DNA of 64,000 nt from positions 1-64,000 of the forward strand of contig SWDI01000001.1 in assembly GCA_005116955.1 (NCBI GenBank), written 5' to 3'. Origin of the DNA: Nitrospira sp. (GTDB taxonomy: Bacteria > Nitrospirota > Nitrospiria > Nitrospirales > Nitrospiraceae). The position numbers were made by a program, and so were the translations under genes. The notes beneath the pieces were generated by a model that saw nothing but the letters and a program-made list of their open reading frames with translations, was not told the DNA's origin and searched no databases. This document shows positions 1 to 7,913 of the stretch, one piece after another (positions within the stretch are counted from its first letter, which is position 1; the number at the start of each line of letters is the position of its first letter).

Positions 1-98
1 GTGAGTTTCGCAACTCTATGAATTCTATGAGTATTCATATTCGGTGAGCCAATTCTATTCCAATGTTCAATGTTGGTCAAATATTTTACAAAAAACTC

Positions 99-128
99 TT
101 GACACACTGGACATATATGCCTTATACA
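99..128 (+). promoter_or_regulatory. Sigma70-like promoter for the zinc-ribbon gene
   Basis: A perfect -35 box TTGACA (99-104) is followed after 17-18 bases by TTATAC/TATACA (122-128). The surrounding DNA is clearly A+T-richer than the coding DNA downstream. It points to the gene starting at 177, with a leader of roughly 40 bases. Prediction from box similarity and spacing only. Confidence 0.55.
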
Positions 129-176
129 TTAGACATACTTATGACAGACATTGAACTTCCTGCAATGGAGGTCATC

Positions 177-446
177 ATGGCGAGAGCGGAGCAAAGAGCG
201 AGAGTCGGTGAACTTAGAAGTCAATCAGACTTCTCTCCAGCACGGTGTCAATCAAACTGCCGCAGGTGTGGTGGTCTTATGGTGAAGGAAGTCTCTATGG
301 ACCTGTGGAATAGCACGAGCGAATTGGAATGCGTCACAAGACGCTGCGTGCAGTGCGGTGACATCATCGATGCCATCATTCTGAGGAATCGCTCAATTCA
401 TCACCAGACAGTAGCGACACAGCATCGGTCGGCATCGGTCCATTGA
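177..446 (+). CDS. Small zinc-ribbon-like protein, function unknown
   Basis: An 89-residue, cytoplasmic, basic protein. Two Cys pairs (CRRCGG near residue 23 and CVQCGD near residue 54) are spaced like a four-cysteine zinc ribbon; metal binding is inferred from this spacing. The reading frame is open further upstream, but I chose the ATG at 177 because GGAGGT lies at 167-172 just before it and a good promoter lies at 99-128. No enzymatic motif is visible and I cannot name a family. The tail after residue 65 is polar and probably disordered. It stands alone on the plus strand ahead of the SUMF1-fold gene group; a regulatory nucleic-acid-binding role is possible but unproven. Confidence 0.55.
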   Translation: MARAEQRARVGELRSQSDFSPARCQSNCRRCGGLMVKEVSMDLWNSTSELECVTRRCVQCGDIIDAIILRNRSIHHQTVATQHRSASVH

Positions 447-510
447 GGAAATAGATTGAGTTGCACTTAAACACGCGAACGAAATCGCGTCTGTATCGAG
501 GGAGGATGTC

Positions 511-600
511 ATGACAACAAGGAGCACATTGAGAAATGAGTTGATCACCCGAGCCATAGGAAAGGAAACCGAGGCGTACTTCATCTTGGAATTGGCCTGA
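511..600 (+). CDS. Possible 29-residue peptide
   Basis: An ATG at 511 follows GGAGGA at 501-506 with four bases between, and opens a 29-codon frame (MTTRSTLRNE...) ending in TGA at 598-600. There is no signal peptide or membrane segment. The ribosome-binding site is the main argument that it is translated; the remainder of 447-694 shows nothing else. It could also be a leader peptide for the gene starting at 695. Confidence 0.35.
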   Translation: MTTRSTLRNELITRAIGKETEAYFILELA

Positions 601-694
601 GAAATGGCCAAGCATTGGAATTCGTTGAGATAATCACAGTTGCATTTTTGCTGTACCAGGGTGGTCCTGGTGTTCCAAATCAAGGAGGTCTCTA

Positions 695-1639
695 ATGCGG
701 AGTCTAACAGTGTTTCAGGTGGGATTGGGGATGGCAGTGATGGTAGGAGCTGTCTCAGTGTCCACAGCGTCGGACATGGTGCTCATCCCGAAGGGAGAAT
801 TTACCATGGGCAGTAGCGAGCATTCAGATGAAGCCCAGCACCAGGTCGTGCTTGATGCCTATCTGATCGACAAGTTCGAAGCCTCGAATGCGCGCTACAA
901 GGAATTTATGAAGGCAACCAGTCACCCGGCACCGGCCTATTGGGATGACCCGAGGCTCAGTAAGTCTAACCACCCAGTTGTCGGTGTGAGCTGGACTGAT
1001 GCCAACGCATTCTGCAAATGGGACGGTAAACGGCTTCCGACGGAAGCAGAGTGGGAGCGAGCGGCTAAAGGTCCACAAGGCGACAGACACTACCCATGGG
1101 GTCACATGCTTGATCCTAAGAAGGCCAACTATGGGCAGAACGTGGGCCGGACGACGCCTGTCGATTCCTACCCGGATGGAGTGAGCGGGTTTGGTGTCTA
1201 CAACATGGCCGGCAACGTCTTCGAATGGGTCGAGGATTGGTATGACCTGAAGTACTATAAGGAGAGCCCGGCCCTGAATCCACGGGGCGCAGAGAAGGGT
1301 TACAATTTCGCCAATCAAGGACCGGTCCGGGTGCTACGCGGCGGGTCCTGGCTCGCACCGGAAAGCTCACTGCACACGAGTCACCGCTTCTGGAATCAGC
1401 CTGACAATAACAGCTACGGCGTCGGTCTTGGATTTCGTTGCGCAAAGTCCGTACAGACGGTTTCGGACGAAGCCGTGCAAACAGGACGTGACGCCTTCAT
1501 TCAGGCACTAGTCGCCATGGGTGCCGAGAAGAATGCGGAGGCGATGGCTGCCATTGAGAAAGCGTTGGCCTCGGATCCAGGGAACCAGGAGTATCTTGCC
1601 ACTCGTGAACTGATCCAGAAGAGCATGAAGAAGAAATAG
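695..1639 (+). CDS. Exported SUMF1-fold (FGE-sulfatase domain) protein with TPR-like tail
   Basis: A 314-residue protein with an N-terminal signal peptide (residues 1-25), so probably periplasmic. Residues 27-250 carry the formylglycine-generating-enzyme/SUMF1 fold, shown by GEFTMGS, RLPTEAEWERAA, NMAGNVFEWVEDWY, VLRGGSW and GLGFRCA. In true FGE two cysteines sit shortly after the GGSW/GGSY element; here that stretch reads GGSWLAPESSLHTSHR with no Cys, so sulfatase activation is not expected. The last 60 residues resemble a single TPR helix pair (AMAAIEKALASDPGNQEYLA). The start ATG follows AAGGAGGT. It is the first of three paralogues (also 3321 and 4815), most similar to the one at 3321. 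A structural or protein-binding role is inferred. Confidence 0.85.
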   Translation: MRSLTVFQVGLGMAVMVGAVSVSTASDMVLIPKGEFTMGSSEHSDEAQHQVVLDAYLIDKFEASNARYKEFMKATSHPAPAYWDDPRLSKSNHPVVGVSWTDANAFCKWDGKRLPTEAEWERAAKGPQGDRHYPWGHMLDPKKANYGQNVGRTTPVDSYPDGVSGFGVYNMAGNVFEWVEDWYDLKYYKESPALNPRGAEKGYNFANQGPVRVLRGGSWLAPESSLHTSHRFWNQPDNNSYGVGLGFRCAKSVQTVSDEAVQTGRDAFIQALVAMGAEKNAEAMAAIEKALASDPGNQEYLATRELIQKSMKKK

Positions 1640-1700
1640 CCGAAGCCTGGGAGGGAGTATCGCCCCCTCCCCTGGCCCAAGTCGTGATGAGAGGTCTGAA

Positions 1701-3254
1701 GTGAATAAGTCTGACACCGGTCTAAGTACATCGACAGCGAGCCCAGCTGCAACCCCAGGGACCTCTCTCATCCTTCTCACTGGGGCCAGCGGATACATTG
1801 GTGGACGCCTCCTGCCGTCGTTGGAGAATCAGGGTTACCGCTTGCGCTGTGTAGCCAGACATCCAGAGATTCTTAAGCAAAAGGTCAGTCCATCAACGGA
1901 AGTTGTGGCGGGTGACGTCCTTGATCGAGCGAGTCTCGACAACGCGTTCCGAGGGGTCGACGTGGCCTACTACATGGTCCACTCCATGCGTTCGACCGGC
2001 TCGTTTGAGGAGACGGACCGGCAGGCGGCGCGGAACTTTAGCGAAGCAGCAAAGGCAGCTGGCGTGAAGGGACTGGTCTATGTGGGAGGCTTGGGCAGCG
2101 ACGAAGAGGAACTCTCGGCACATTTGCGCAGTCGGCACGAGGTCGGTGACATCTTGAGGCAGTCGGGCCTGCCGGTCTGTGAGTTTCGCGCATCCGCTGT
2201 GATTGGTTCCGGTAGTGCCTCCTTTGAGCTGGTTCGCGAGCTGGTCGAACGCTTGCCGATCATGCTCACTCCGAAGTGGGTCAAGGGGAAGGCGCAGCCG
2301 ATCGCAATCGACGACTTACTGGATTACCTAATGGAAGCGCTTCGGATTCCAACCTGCAGTTACCGTATCTACGAAGTCGGCGGAAAAGACAAAGTCTCCT
2401 ACGCGGATATGATGCGGGCATACGGGCGGCAACGCGGGCTTAAGCCTCTGATCATCCCAGTGCCGGTCCTCACCCCCTGGCTGTCTGCTCTGTGGTTGGG
2501 GTTGATCACACCGCTCTACGCTCGCATCGGCCGAGCGATTATCGAGAGCATCGTCCATGTCACGGTGGTACGAGACAATGCTGCGCTGACAACCTTCTCA
2601 GTCCGTCCGATGGGAATCGATGAAGCGATCCGCCGAGCCCTTGTCCGTGAAGAGCGACACTTCTCCGAAACGCGCTGGTCCGATGCCCTCTCTTCATCCG
2701 GCAGGCTGCCGGCGTGGGGTGGAGTGCGGTTCGGCACGCGCATCGTCGATTCACGGACGTGGACGGTCGAAGCGCCGCCAGACGTGGTCTTCAACTGCAT
2801 TGAGAGGATCGGTGGTGACCATGGCTGGTATGCGTGTGACTGGCTGTGGCGCCTGCGTGGCTCCATCGACCTGCTTCAAGGGGGTGTCGGTATGAGACGT
2901 AGACGGCCATTATCCACGACCCTGCGCGTCGGCGACACGGTCGACTCATTTCGCGTTGAGGCTATTGAGCGGAATCGCCTCCTGCGGCTCAAGTCCGAGA
3001 TGAATTTGCCCGGGCGGGCGTGGCTCGAGTTTGAGGTAAAAGAGGCCGGCTCCTCAACACAGATACGGCAGACGGCAATCTTTGATCCTGTGGGACTGAA
3101 AGGCCAACTGTACTGGTATTCCCTCTACGTGCCGCACGAGTTTGTATTCAATGGGATGTTGGGAGGAATCGCGCAAGCAGCATTGAGAGAAATGAGGGAC
3201 CTCGATATGCCGAAAATACCGAATGGGCAGACGGCGACGCAGCACCGCCGCTGA
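1701..3254 (+). CDS. SDR-family NAD(P)-binding protein with C-terminal DUF2867-like (SRPBCC) domain
   Basis: A 517-residue, apparently cytosolic protein. Residues 25-300 form an atypical short-chain dehydrogenase/NAD-dependent epimerase domain with the dinucleotide motif GASGYIGG and a typical second-strand DVLDRASL segment; the extended-SDR YxxxK is not obvious, as in NmrA-like members. Residues 345-500 look like the DUF2867/SRPBCC module found fused to such domains (TRIVDSRTWTVEAPPD, DHGWYACDWLW). The start is GTG at 1701, with GAGAGG shortly upstream. It sits between two SUMF1-fold genes on the same strand and may be cotranscribed with them. The substrate is unknown. Confidence 0.8.
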   Translation: MNKSDTGLSTSTASPAATPGTSLILLTGASGYIGGRLLPSLENQGYRLRCVARHPEILKQKVSPSTEVVAGDVLDRASLDNAFRGVDVAYYMVHSMRSTGSFEETDRQAARNFSEAAKAAGVKGLVYVGGLGSDEEELSAHLRSRHEVGDILRQSGLPVCEFRASAVIGSGSASFELVRELVERLPIMLTPKWVKGKAQPIAIDDLLDYLMEALRIPTCSYRIYEVGGKDKVSYADMMRAYGRQRGLKPLIIPVPVLTPWLSALWLGLITPLYARIGRAIIESIVHVTVVRDNAALTTFSVRPMGIDEAIRRALVREERHFSETRWSDALSSSGRLPAWGGVRFGTRIVDSRTWTVEAPPDVVFNCIERIGGDHGWYACDWLWRLRGSIDLLQGGVGMRRRRPLSTTLRVGDTVDSFRVEAIERNRLLRLKSEMNLPGRAWLEFEVKEAGSSTQIRQTAIFDPVGLKGQLYWYSLYVPHEFVFNGMLGGIAQAALREMRDLDMPKIPNGQTATQHRR

Positions 3255-3320
3255 ACCTGGCGTACCGAGAAAGACGAGACTGCTTCCAATGGGGAAACCA
3301 AGTGCTAAGGGACATCTGCA

Positions 3321-4388
3321 ATGCATACAGCAAGAATCATTGTGATCGCAGCGTTAGCAACCGCATTCACAACAGTGAACCCGGCAGTCCGTGCTGAGGA
3401 ATCCTTGATCCCGAAGGACATGGTGTACATCGGCCAAGAACCTTCGATCATGGGACTCGACAAGGAAGACGTTATGGAACAGGCTAACACCCCTGCGAGA
3501 AATCGCATACCGAGGTATCCCCTACGCAACAGAACGCCTGCTCGCACATTGAATGACGAAAGCCCGGCCCATATGGTGTTCCTCGATTCGTACCTTATCG
3601 ATAGATATGAAGTTGCCAACAAGGACTATGGAGATTTCATGAGGACGAACGGACACGGAGCGCCTGCCTATTGGGATGATCCCCGCCTCAATCGCCCGAA
3701 CCAGCCAGTGGTCGGCGTCAGCTGGTATGACGCGCGTGCCTATTGCGAGCATCGTGGCAAGAGGCTGCCGACGGAAGCGGAGTGGGAAAAGGCCGCCCGA
3801 GGGCCAAATGGCAATCTCTATCCCTGGGGCAACGACTTTGATCCGGCGAAAGCTAACTATGGAAGAACTCATGATGCCACAAGCCCGGTCGATTCATATC
3901 CCGATGGGGTCAGCTACTACGGCCTCCATCACATGGCCGGCAATGCGTTTGAATGGGTCTTGGACTGGTACGACCCACGCTACTACAGCCAGCTGGAACC
4001 CATGGTCAATCCCACTGGACCTGAAAAACCCGTATGGATAGGTGGCACCGGGACCTATGTGGATCTGCTGACACTCGGAGAAAAACGAGTGATTCGAGGC
4101 GGATCCTGGGTCGCACCAGAAGGGTCGGTTAGGACAACCCACCGATTCTGGAATCACCCTCTGAACAACAGCTACGGCGTGGGGCTGGGGTTCCGCTGCG
4201 CGAAGACTGCCCCACCAGAAATCGATCAGCGAATCAAAGACGCCACCATCTTGACCTACGTCGAAATGGGACGAGAGCGCTTTGCGGAGGCCCAGCAGAC
4301 CCTTGCTCCAGGACTGGCCCTTGACCCAAAGAATAGGGAGCTCCTGGACCTTCGACAATTGATCGAACAATCGCTGAAGCGACCGTGA
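3321..4388 (+). CDS. Exported SUMF1-fold protein with TPR-like tail
   Basis: A 355-residue paralogue of the protein at 695 with a signal peptide (cleavage near AVRAEE). Compared with that paralogue it has an extra 40-residue polar insert before the core (around residues 45-75) and another around residues 235-250. Core motifs are RLPTEAEWEKAARG, HMAGNAFEWVLDWYD, VIRGGSWVAP and GLGFRCAK. The positions of the FGE catalytic cysteines are again non-Cys (GGSWVAPEGSVRTTHR). The C-terminal 65 residues resemble a degenerate TPR pair. It follows the SDR gene by 66 bases on the same strand. Predicted periplasmic; function unknown. Confidence 0.85.
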   Translation: MHTARIIVIAALATAFTTVNPAVRAEESLIPKDMVYIGQEPSIMGLDKEDVMEQANTPARNRIPRYPLRNRTPARTLNDESPAHMVFLDSYLIDRYEVANKDYGDFMRTNGHGAPAYWDDPRLNRPNQPVVGVSWYDARAYCEHRGKRLPTEAEWEKAARGPNGNLYPWGNDFDPAKANYGRTHDATSPVDSYPDGVSYYGLHHMAGNAFEWVLDWYDPRYYSQLEPMVNPTGPEKPVWIGGTGTYVDLLTLGEKRVIRGGSWVAPEGSVRTTHRFWNHPLNNSYGVGLGFRCAKTAPPEIDQRIKDATILTYVEMGRERFAEAQQTLAPGLALDPKNRELLDLRQLIEQSLKRP

Positions 4389-4440
4389 AGGAAGATTTCA
4401 CGAGATTTGTACATGATGTGATCATGACGGAGGCGCACCA

Positions 4441-4818
4441 ATGATACTCAGCAAGATTCTTTATCGAGGGATTATCCTCATCGCCCTACTCGGAGCCTCA
4501 TCCATCCAGGCTGGTCCCATCGATTCACCCGGACACGCCCGTCAGGATAAGGCCAAGCTGGTCCAGCTGGTCCATAAAGCCAATCATGAAGTGGACCACG
4601 CATGGGAGGTCTACCACCGGGCCGCGTTGGGAGGAACAGTGGCCTCACCTGCACTGCAGGCGGAAATCGAGCAGCACCTGCACGAAGCCAGAACCCTCGT
4701 GACCCAGGCACAAGAAGCAGCTGACCGAGGAGACAAGCGCCAGGTTGAAGCGCTCATCAAGCAAGTAAGACTCCATACCGCCCAAGCCATAAAGGGTAGC
4801 AAGGAGCAGAAGAAATGA
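4441..4818 (+). CDS. Small secreted helical His-containing protein
   Basis: A 125-residue protein with an N-terminal signal peptide (to about residue 24, SIQAG). The mature part is predicted to be almost entirely helical and has regularly placed histidines (LVHKANHEVDHAWEVYH, EQHLHEA, RLHTAQ). The last third resembles the small metal-binding SmbP-type helical bundle of nitrifiers, but the match is weak and is my inference. Its stop overlaps the start of the next SUMF1-fold gene by four bases (ATGA), which implies translational coupling. The ATG is preceded by GGAGG a few bases upstream. Confidence 0.7.
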   Translation: MILSKILYRGIILIALLGASSIQAGPIDSPGHARQDKAKLVQLVHKANHEVDHAWEVYHRAALGGTVASPALQAEIEQHLHEARTLVTQAQEAADRGDKRQVEALIKQVRLHTAQAIKGSKEQKK

Positions 4819-5660
4819 TCACTGGTCTGTGGCAGAGATCAACTCAGCTCAAGAGAATCACGGTGGCAGTTGTCACAGCTCTGGCGCTGATGCCATTGCT
4901 CACCCAGGAAGCATTCGCGGGAGCGAAGGAGATTGACCCGGTGCCGATGGTCACGATTCCGGCCGGAGAATTTCTGATGGGCAATCCAGAAGGAAAAGGC
5001 CGGGAAGATGAGCGACCTCAGCGATCTGTCTACCTGGACGAGTTTGCGATCGATCAAGTCGAAGTGACGAATGAACGGTATATGGCCTTTGTGAAATCCA
5101 TTGGCCATCGCACACCACCCAATCCCTATGGCACCGGGCCCCTCCAATCTATTAAGGGCATTGAGCAACTACCGGTGGTCCAGACAACCTGGTACGACGC
5201 CAAGGCCTATTGTAGTTGGGCGAAGAAACGGCTGCCGACGGAAGCAGAATGGGAGAAGGCTGCTCGCGGGACCGACGGCCGCCTCTACCCCTGGGGGAAT
5301 GACCCACCCACGGCGAAGCGGGCAAATATTGATCGAGAGTGGGAGGACGAGCGTACCCTGCACGCGGTCGGATCCCTTCCAGATGGAGATTCGCCCTACG
5401 GGGTGAAGGATATGGCCGGGAACGTCAGGGAGTGGGTCTCCGATTGGTACGACGCGGACTACTATCAACATGCGCCTAATCGGAATCCACAAGGTCCCGA
5501 CAAAAAGGGAGTGGTTCGGTCGATTCGTGGCGGGTCCTGGCATAGTCCCGCGTCCGATATCACCACATCGGCGCGTGGCCGTGGCGGGTTCGCCTTGCAG
5601 ACTCATGGCACCGGCTTTCGCTGTGTCCGTGGTCTCCAGGAAGCGATCCAGAAGAAGTAA
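4815..5660 (+). CDS. Exported SUMF1-fold protein (third paralogue)
   Basis: A 281-residue protein with a signal peptide (to about residue 36, EAFAGA) and a compact SUMF1/FGE-sulfatase domain: GEFLMGNPEGKG, RLPTEAEWEKAARG, DMAGNVREWVSDWYD, SIRGGSW and GTGFRCVRG. The region equivalent to the FGE active site (GGSWHSPASDITTSAR) has no cysteine. Unlike the paralogues at 695 and 3321 it has no TPR-like tail. It overlaps the stop of the small His-containing protein by four bases, so the two are translationally coupled. Likely periplasmic; catalytic function unknown. Confidence 0.85.
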   Translation: MITGLWQRSTQLKRITVAVVTALALMPLLTQEAFAGAKEIDPVPMVTIPAGEFLMGNPEGKGREDERPQRSVYLDEFAIDQVEVTNERYMAFVKSIGHRTPPNPYGTGPLQSIKGIEQLPVVQTTWYDAKAYCSWAKKRLPTEAEWEKAARGTDGRLYPWGNDPPTAKRANIDREWEDERTLHAVGSLPDGDSPYGVKDMAGNVREWVSDWYDADYYQHAPNRNPQGPDKKGVVRSIRGGSWHSPASDITTSARGRGGFALQTHGTGFRCVRGLQEAIQKK

Positions 5661-5774
5661 CCGGTTGTAGTGACCCTGCGAGATAAGACGATGGCAACGA
5701 CAAGAGTTGTGAGGCCGGTTTATTGGTTTTGTAGAGGTGACGCCGAAACTCCGCACGGCGACACCCGCTGAGGC

Positions 5775-5807
5775 AGGCAGGTCCCCTCGTGATCGAGGGG
5801 CCTGTCT
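5775..5807 (+). terminator. Strong hairpin downstream of the SUMF1 group
   Basis: Arms 5775-5789 and 5794-5807 pair almost perfectly (CCCCTCG against CGAGGGG plus an outer AGGCAGG/CCTGTCT part with one bulge), with loop TGAT. There is no T-run after it, so it may be a factor-assisted terminator or an mRNA-end stabiliser. A consensus TATAAT follows at 5821-5826 and could start the next transcription unit. Confidence 0.45.
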
Positions 5808-5873
5808 CCTTGGTGAACTGTATAATCACGTACGGGCAGGTGGCTTCTACAAGTTTTGAGAAGGAGGACGGTT

Positions 5874-5999
5874 ATGGATATGAGCATTGTCTTGTTGGTC
5901 GCGATGGGATTCCTGACTTTCACGATGGTCGCTGGACTCTTTCAGGCTGTCACCGCTGTTGTTAGGAGACGGACCAACAGAAAACCGACTCGAAGGTAA
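5874..5999 (+). CDS. 41-residue single-span membrane peptide
   Basis: The ATG at 5874 follows AAGGAGGA at 5861-5868. The product has one hydrophobic helix (MSIVLLVAMGFLTFTMVAGL) and a strongly basic tail (VVRRRTNRKPTRR), the pattern of a small inner-membrane protein with a cytoplasmic C-terminus. It lies 63 bases ahead of the TIGR01777 epimerase gene on the same strand. Function unknown; confidence rests on the ribosome-binding site and the membrane-like composition. Confidence 0.5.
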   Translation: MDMSIVLLVAMGFLTFTMVAGLFQAVTAVVRRRTNRKPTRR

Positions 6000-6062
6000 G
6001 ACGCTGTCGACTTGCCAGGCGTATCAGCCGGCCTGTCGATGGCTCTTTCAGGAGCTATGTCT

Positions 6063-7001
6063 ATGAACATCGTAGTAGCTGGAGGAACAGGGTTCATTGG
6101 TCAAGCGCTGTGCCCAGCGCTCTGCCACGGTGGCCACAGAGTCAGTCTACTGACAAGACATGCAGGGCAGGTTCTTCACCGGCCCGACGCACATATGAAC
6201 GTAGTGGAATGGAATGCACGAGAGACGGGCCCCTGGGAGGAGCTGCTTGAGGGAGCCGATGCAGTCATTAACCTCGCTGGCGCGCCGATCGCCGACGGAC
6301 GCTGGACCGATGAGCGCAAGCGACTCCTTACCGAAAGCCGAGTCCTCACGACCCGCTTACTCGTCAGCGCGCTATCCCGCCGGTCATCGAAACCCCCGGT
6401 GTTGATCAGCGCCTCTGGCATCGGCTATTACGGCGCCAGCGATGACCGCCTATTGGATGAAGGCGCGGCTCGCGGCACCGGATTTCTCGCTGACCTTTGT
6501 CTGGCCTGGGAGGCGGAAGCGATGAACGCCGCAGAGTTTGGAACCCGCGTGGTCATCTTGCGGACCGGCATGGTGCTCGAACAAGACGGCGGGGCTTTAG
6601 CAAAAATGGTGTTGCCATTCAAGTTGTACGCAGGCGGTCCGATCATGCCGGGTACTCAGTGGGTCTCCTGGATTCATCGACGTGATCATATCGGCCTCAT
6701 CCAATGGGCCCTCGCCAACAGCCATGTTTCTGGCCCCCTCAACGCGGTGGCCCCGGAAGCGGTCACCATGAACGAGTTCTGTTTGAAACTTGGCCGCGCA
6801 CTGCATAGACCATCCTGGATTCCGGCGCCAGAATTCCTCTTGAAACTGGCCTTGGGAGAATTGGGATCGCTGATGACCACGGGCCAGCGCGTGGTGCCAA
6901 AGAAGGCCATTGAGAAGGGGTATGTGTTTCAGCATGCAACGCTGGACTCTGCGCTTCAGGCCCTATTTTCTGAAACGACCGTGGTCGGTCGCGTAGCGTG
7001 A
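6063..7001 (+). CDS. TIGR01777-family (YfcH-like) epimerase/SDR protein
   Basis: A 312-residue cytosolic protein. Nucleotide-binding motif VVAGGTGFIGQALCPAL at the N-terminus; VINLAGAPIADGRWT, the catalytic-type segment SASGIGYYG, and WVSWIHRRDHIGLI are hallmarks of the TIGR01777 branch of NAD-dependent epimerase-like proteins; GPLNAVAPEAVT and a final DUF1731-like segment (MTTGQRVVPKKAIEKGY) complete the usual architecture. I chose the ATG at 6063 because GGAG at 6051-6054 has good spacing; an ATG two codons earlier is also possible. The in vivo substrate of this family is not established. Confidence 0.85.
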   Translation: MNIVVAGGTGFIGQALCPALCHGGHRVSLLTRHAGQVLHRPDAHMNVVEWNARETGPWEELLEGADAVINLAGAPIADGRWTDERKRLLTESRVLTTRLLVSALSRRSSKPPVLISASGIGYYGASDDRLLDEGAARGTGFLADLCLAWEAEAMNAAEFGTRVVILRTGMVLEQDGGALAKMVLPFKLYAGGPIMPGTQWVSWIHRRDHIGLIQWALANSHVSGPLNAVAPEAVTMNEFCLKLGRALHRPSWIPAPEFLLKLALGELGSLMTTGQRVVPKKAIEKGYVFQHATLDSALQALFSETTVVGRVA

Positions 7002-7020
7002 ACGTAGGAAGGTACGACAT

Positions 7021-7119
7021 ATGGACACGATTCTGATGTATCTGGTCCTCTTAGGAGTAGTGATTATGGCTGGGAACATGTTGCTGATCTCATTGGTTCG
7101 TGTTGCCGCGCTTCCCTAA
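7021..7119 (+). CDS. 32-residue membrane peptide
   Basis: ATG at 7021 after GGAAGG, 19 bases past the epimerase stop. Almost the whole product is one hydrophobic helix (LMYLVLLGVVIMAGNMLLIS). No recognisable family. Resembles the 41-residue peptide at 5874 in size and topology but not in sequence. Confidence 0.4.
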   Translation: MDTILMYLVLLGVVIMAGNMLLISLVRVAALP

Positions 7120-7308
7120 CACCGTGGCGCAATAGGAGGAGTGATCGGGAGAAGAAGCAGATGGAACAGGTGGGCATTGCTTCTGCTTTTCACACGGGAC
7201 CGTCATCGAGTGCATCAATGCTCCGTTTACAGGAATTCATTCGTGCTGCGCTTGAGACGATGTCTCCTTGAATTGGCAGATCCTGGTAGCCCATGAGGAG
7301 GTGGGCCC

Positions 7309-7410
7309 ATGAGAATTCACAACAACTATATTCATGTTGCGGCAGGATTGTTGGCAGGCGTACTCGCAGTTGCGGCACTGTCTTTATTTGGTTTGATACG
7401 TGTTCGGTGA
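7309..7410 (+). CDS. 33-residue membrane peptide related to the neighbouring signal peptide
   Basis: ATG at 7309 with GAGGAGGTG immediately upstream (7296-7303). The product begins MRIHNNYIHVAAGLLAGVLA, closely resembling the first 15-20 residues of the PDZ protein that starts 30 bases after its stop (MRITGFHIVAGLLMGLLVV), and the DNA is similar too, so one probably arose by partial duplication of the other. It ends IRVR after a single hydrophobic helix. Another candidate frame at 7161-7271 (36 codons) has only a weak ribosome-binding site; otherwise 7120-7308 holds nothing I can support. Confidence 0.45.
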   Translation: MRIHNNYIHVAAGLLAGVLAVAALSLFGLIRVR

Positions 7411-7440
7411 GCAAGAGCGTACTTAACAGGAGGTGCTTTT

Positions 7441-7890
7441 ATGCGAATCACTGGCTTCCATATTGTGGCAGGGTTGTTGATGGGCCTTCTCGTTGTGGGA
7501 TCGGCTACAGCCGACCAAGGACCGAACCAGGCGCCGTATGGGCATGGAAACGATACCAAGCTGCCCAAGGGTGTGATCGGTCTCTCTCTCCAGATCGGAG
7601 CCGAGCGGATCGGTGATCCGGCCATCCTGTATGTCGGCATGGTCCATCCGGAGGGACCAGCTCATAAGGCGGGACTCGGACATGGCGATGAGGTCGTGAG
7701 TGTTGATGGAACACCCGTGAACGGAAAGCGTTATGAGGAAGTGGTCGGCATGATTCGAGGAGAAACAGGAACCGCCGTGAAGGTTGGAGTCAAGGGTGAA
7801 AACGGCCTCCGTGAGCTGTCCATCACACGAGTGGCAGGTGACAAGCTTTCAAGAGGCCCATCAGGATCACATGGCAACCCAGCGCCTTAG
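7441..7890 (+). CDS. Secreted single-PDZ-domain protein
   Basis: A 149-residue protein with a signal peptide (to about residue 24, SATADQ), hence periplasmic. Residues 45-130 form one PDZ domain: the carboxylate-binding-loop-like GVIGLSLQ, then HPEGPAHKAGLGHGDEVVSVDGTPV and EEVVGMIRGETGTAVKVGVK. No protease domain is attached, so it is more likely an adaptor than an HtrA/Tsp-type protease. The start has GGAGG at about 7430. It lies 23 bases before the photolyase gene on the same strand. Confidence 0.8.
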   Translation: MRITGFHIVAGLLMGLLVVGSATADQGPNQAPYGHGNDTKLPKGVIGLSLQIGAERIGDPAILYVGMVHPEGPAHKAGLGHGDEVVSVDGTPVNGKRYEEVVGMIRGETGTAVKVGVKGENGLRELSITRVAGDKLSRGPSGSHGNPAP

Positions 7891-7913
7891 CACTTCGGAG
7901 AAGGGGGCATCCT

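Noticed and set aside
376-683. Minus-strand frames of 79 and 96 codons ahead of the first SUMF1 gene
   Set aside because: They overlap the zinc-ribbon gene and the ribosome-binding site region of the small frame at 511, and show no signals of their own.
7161-7271. 36-codon plus-strand frame
   Set aside because: Weak ribosome-binding site and no membrane or domain signal, unlike the neighbouring small frames; noted but not called.
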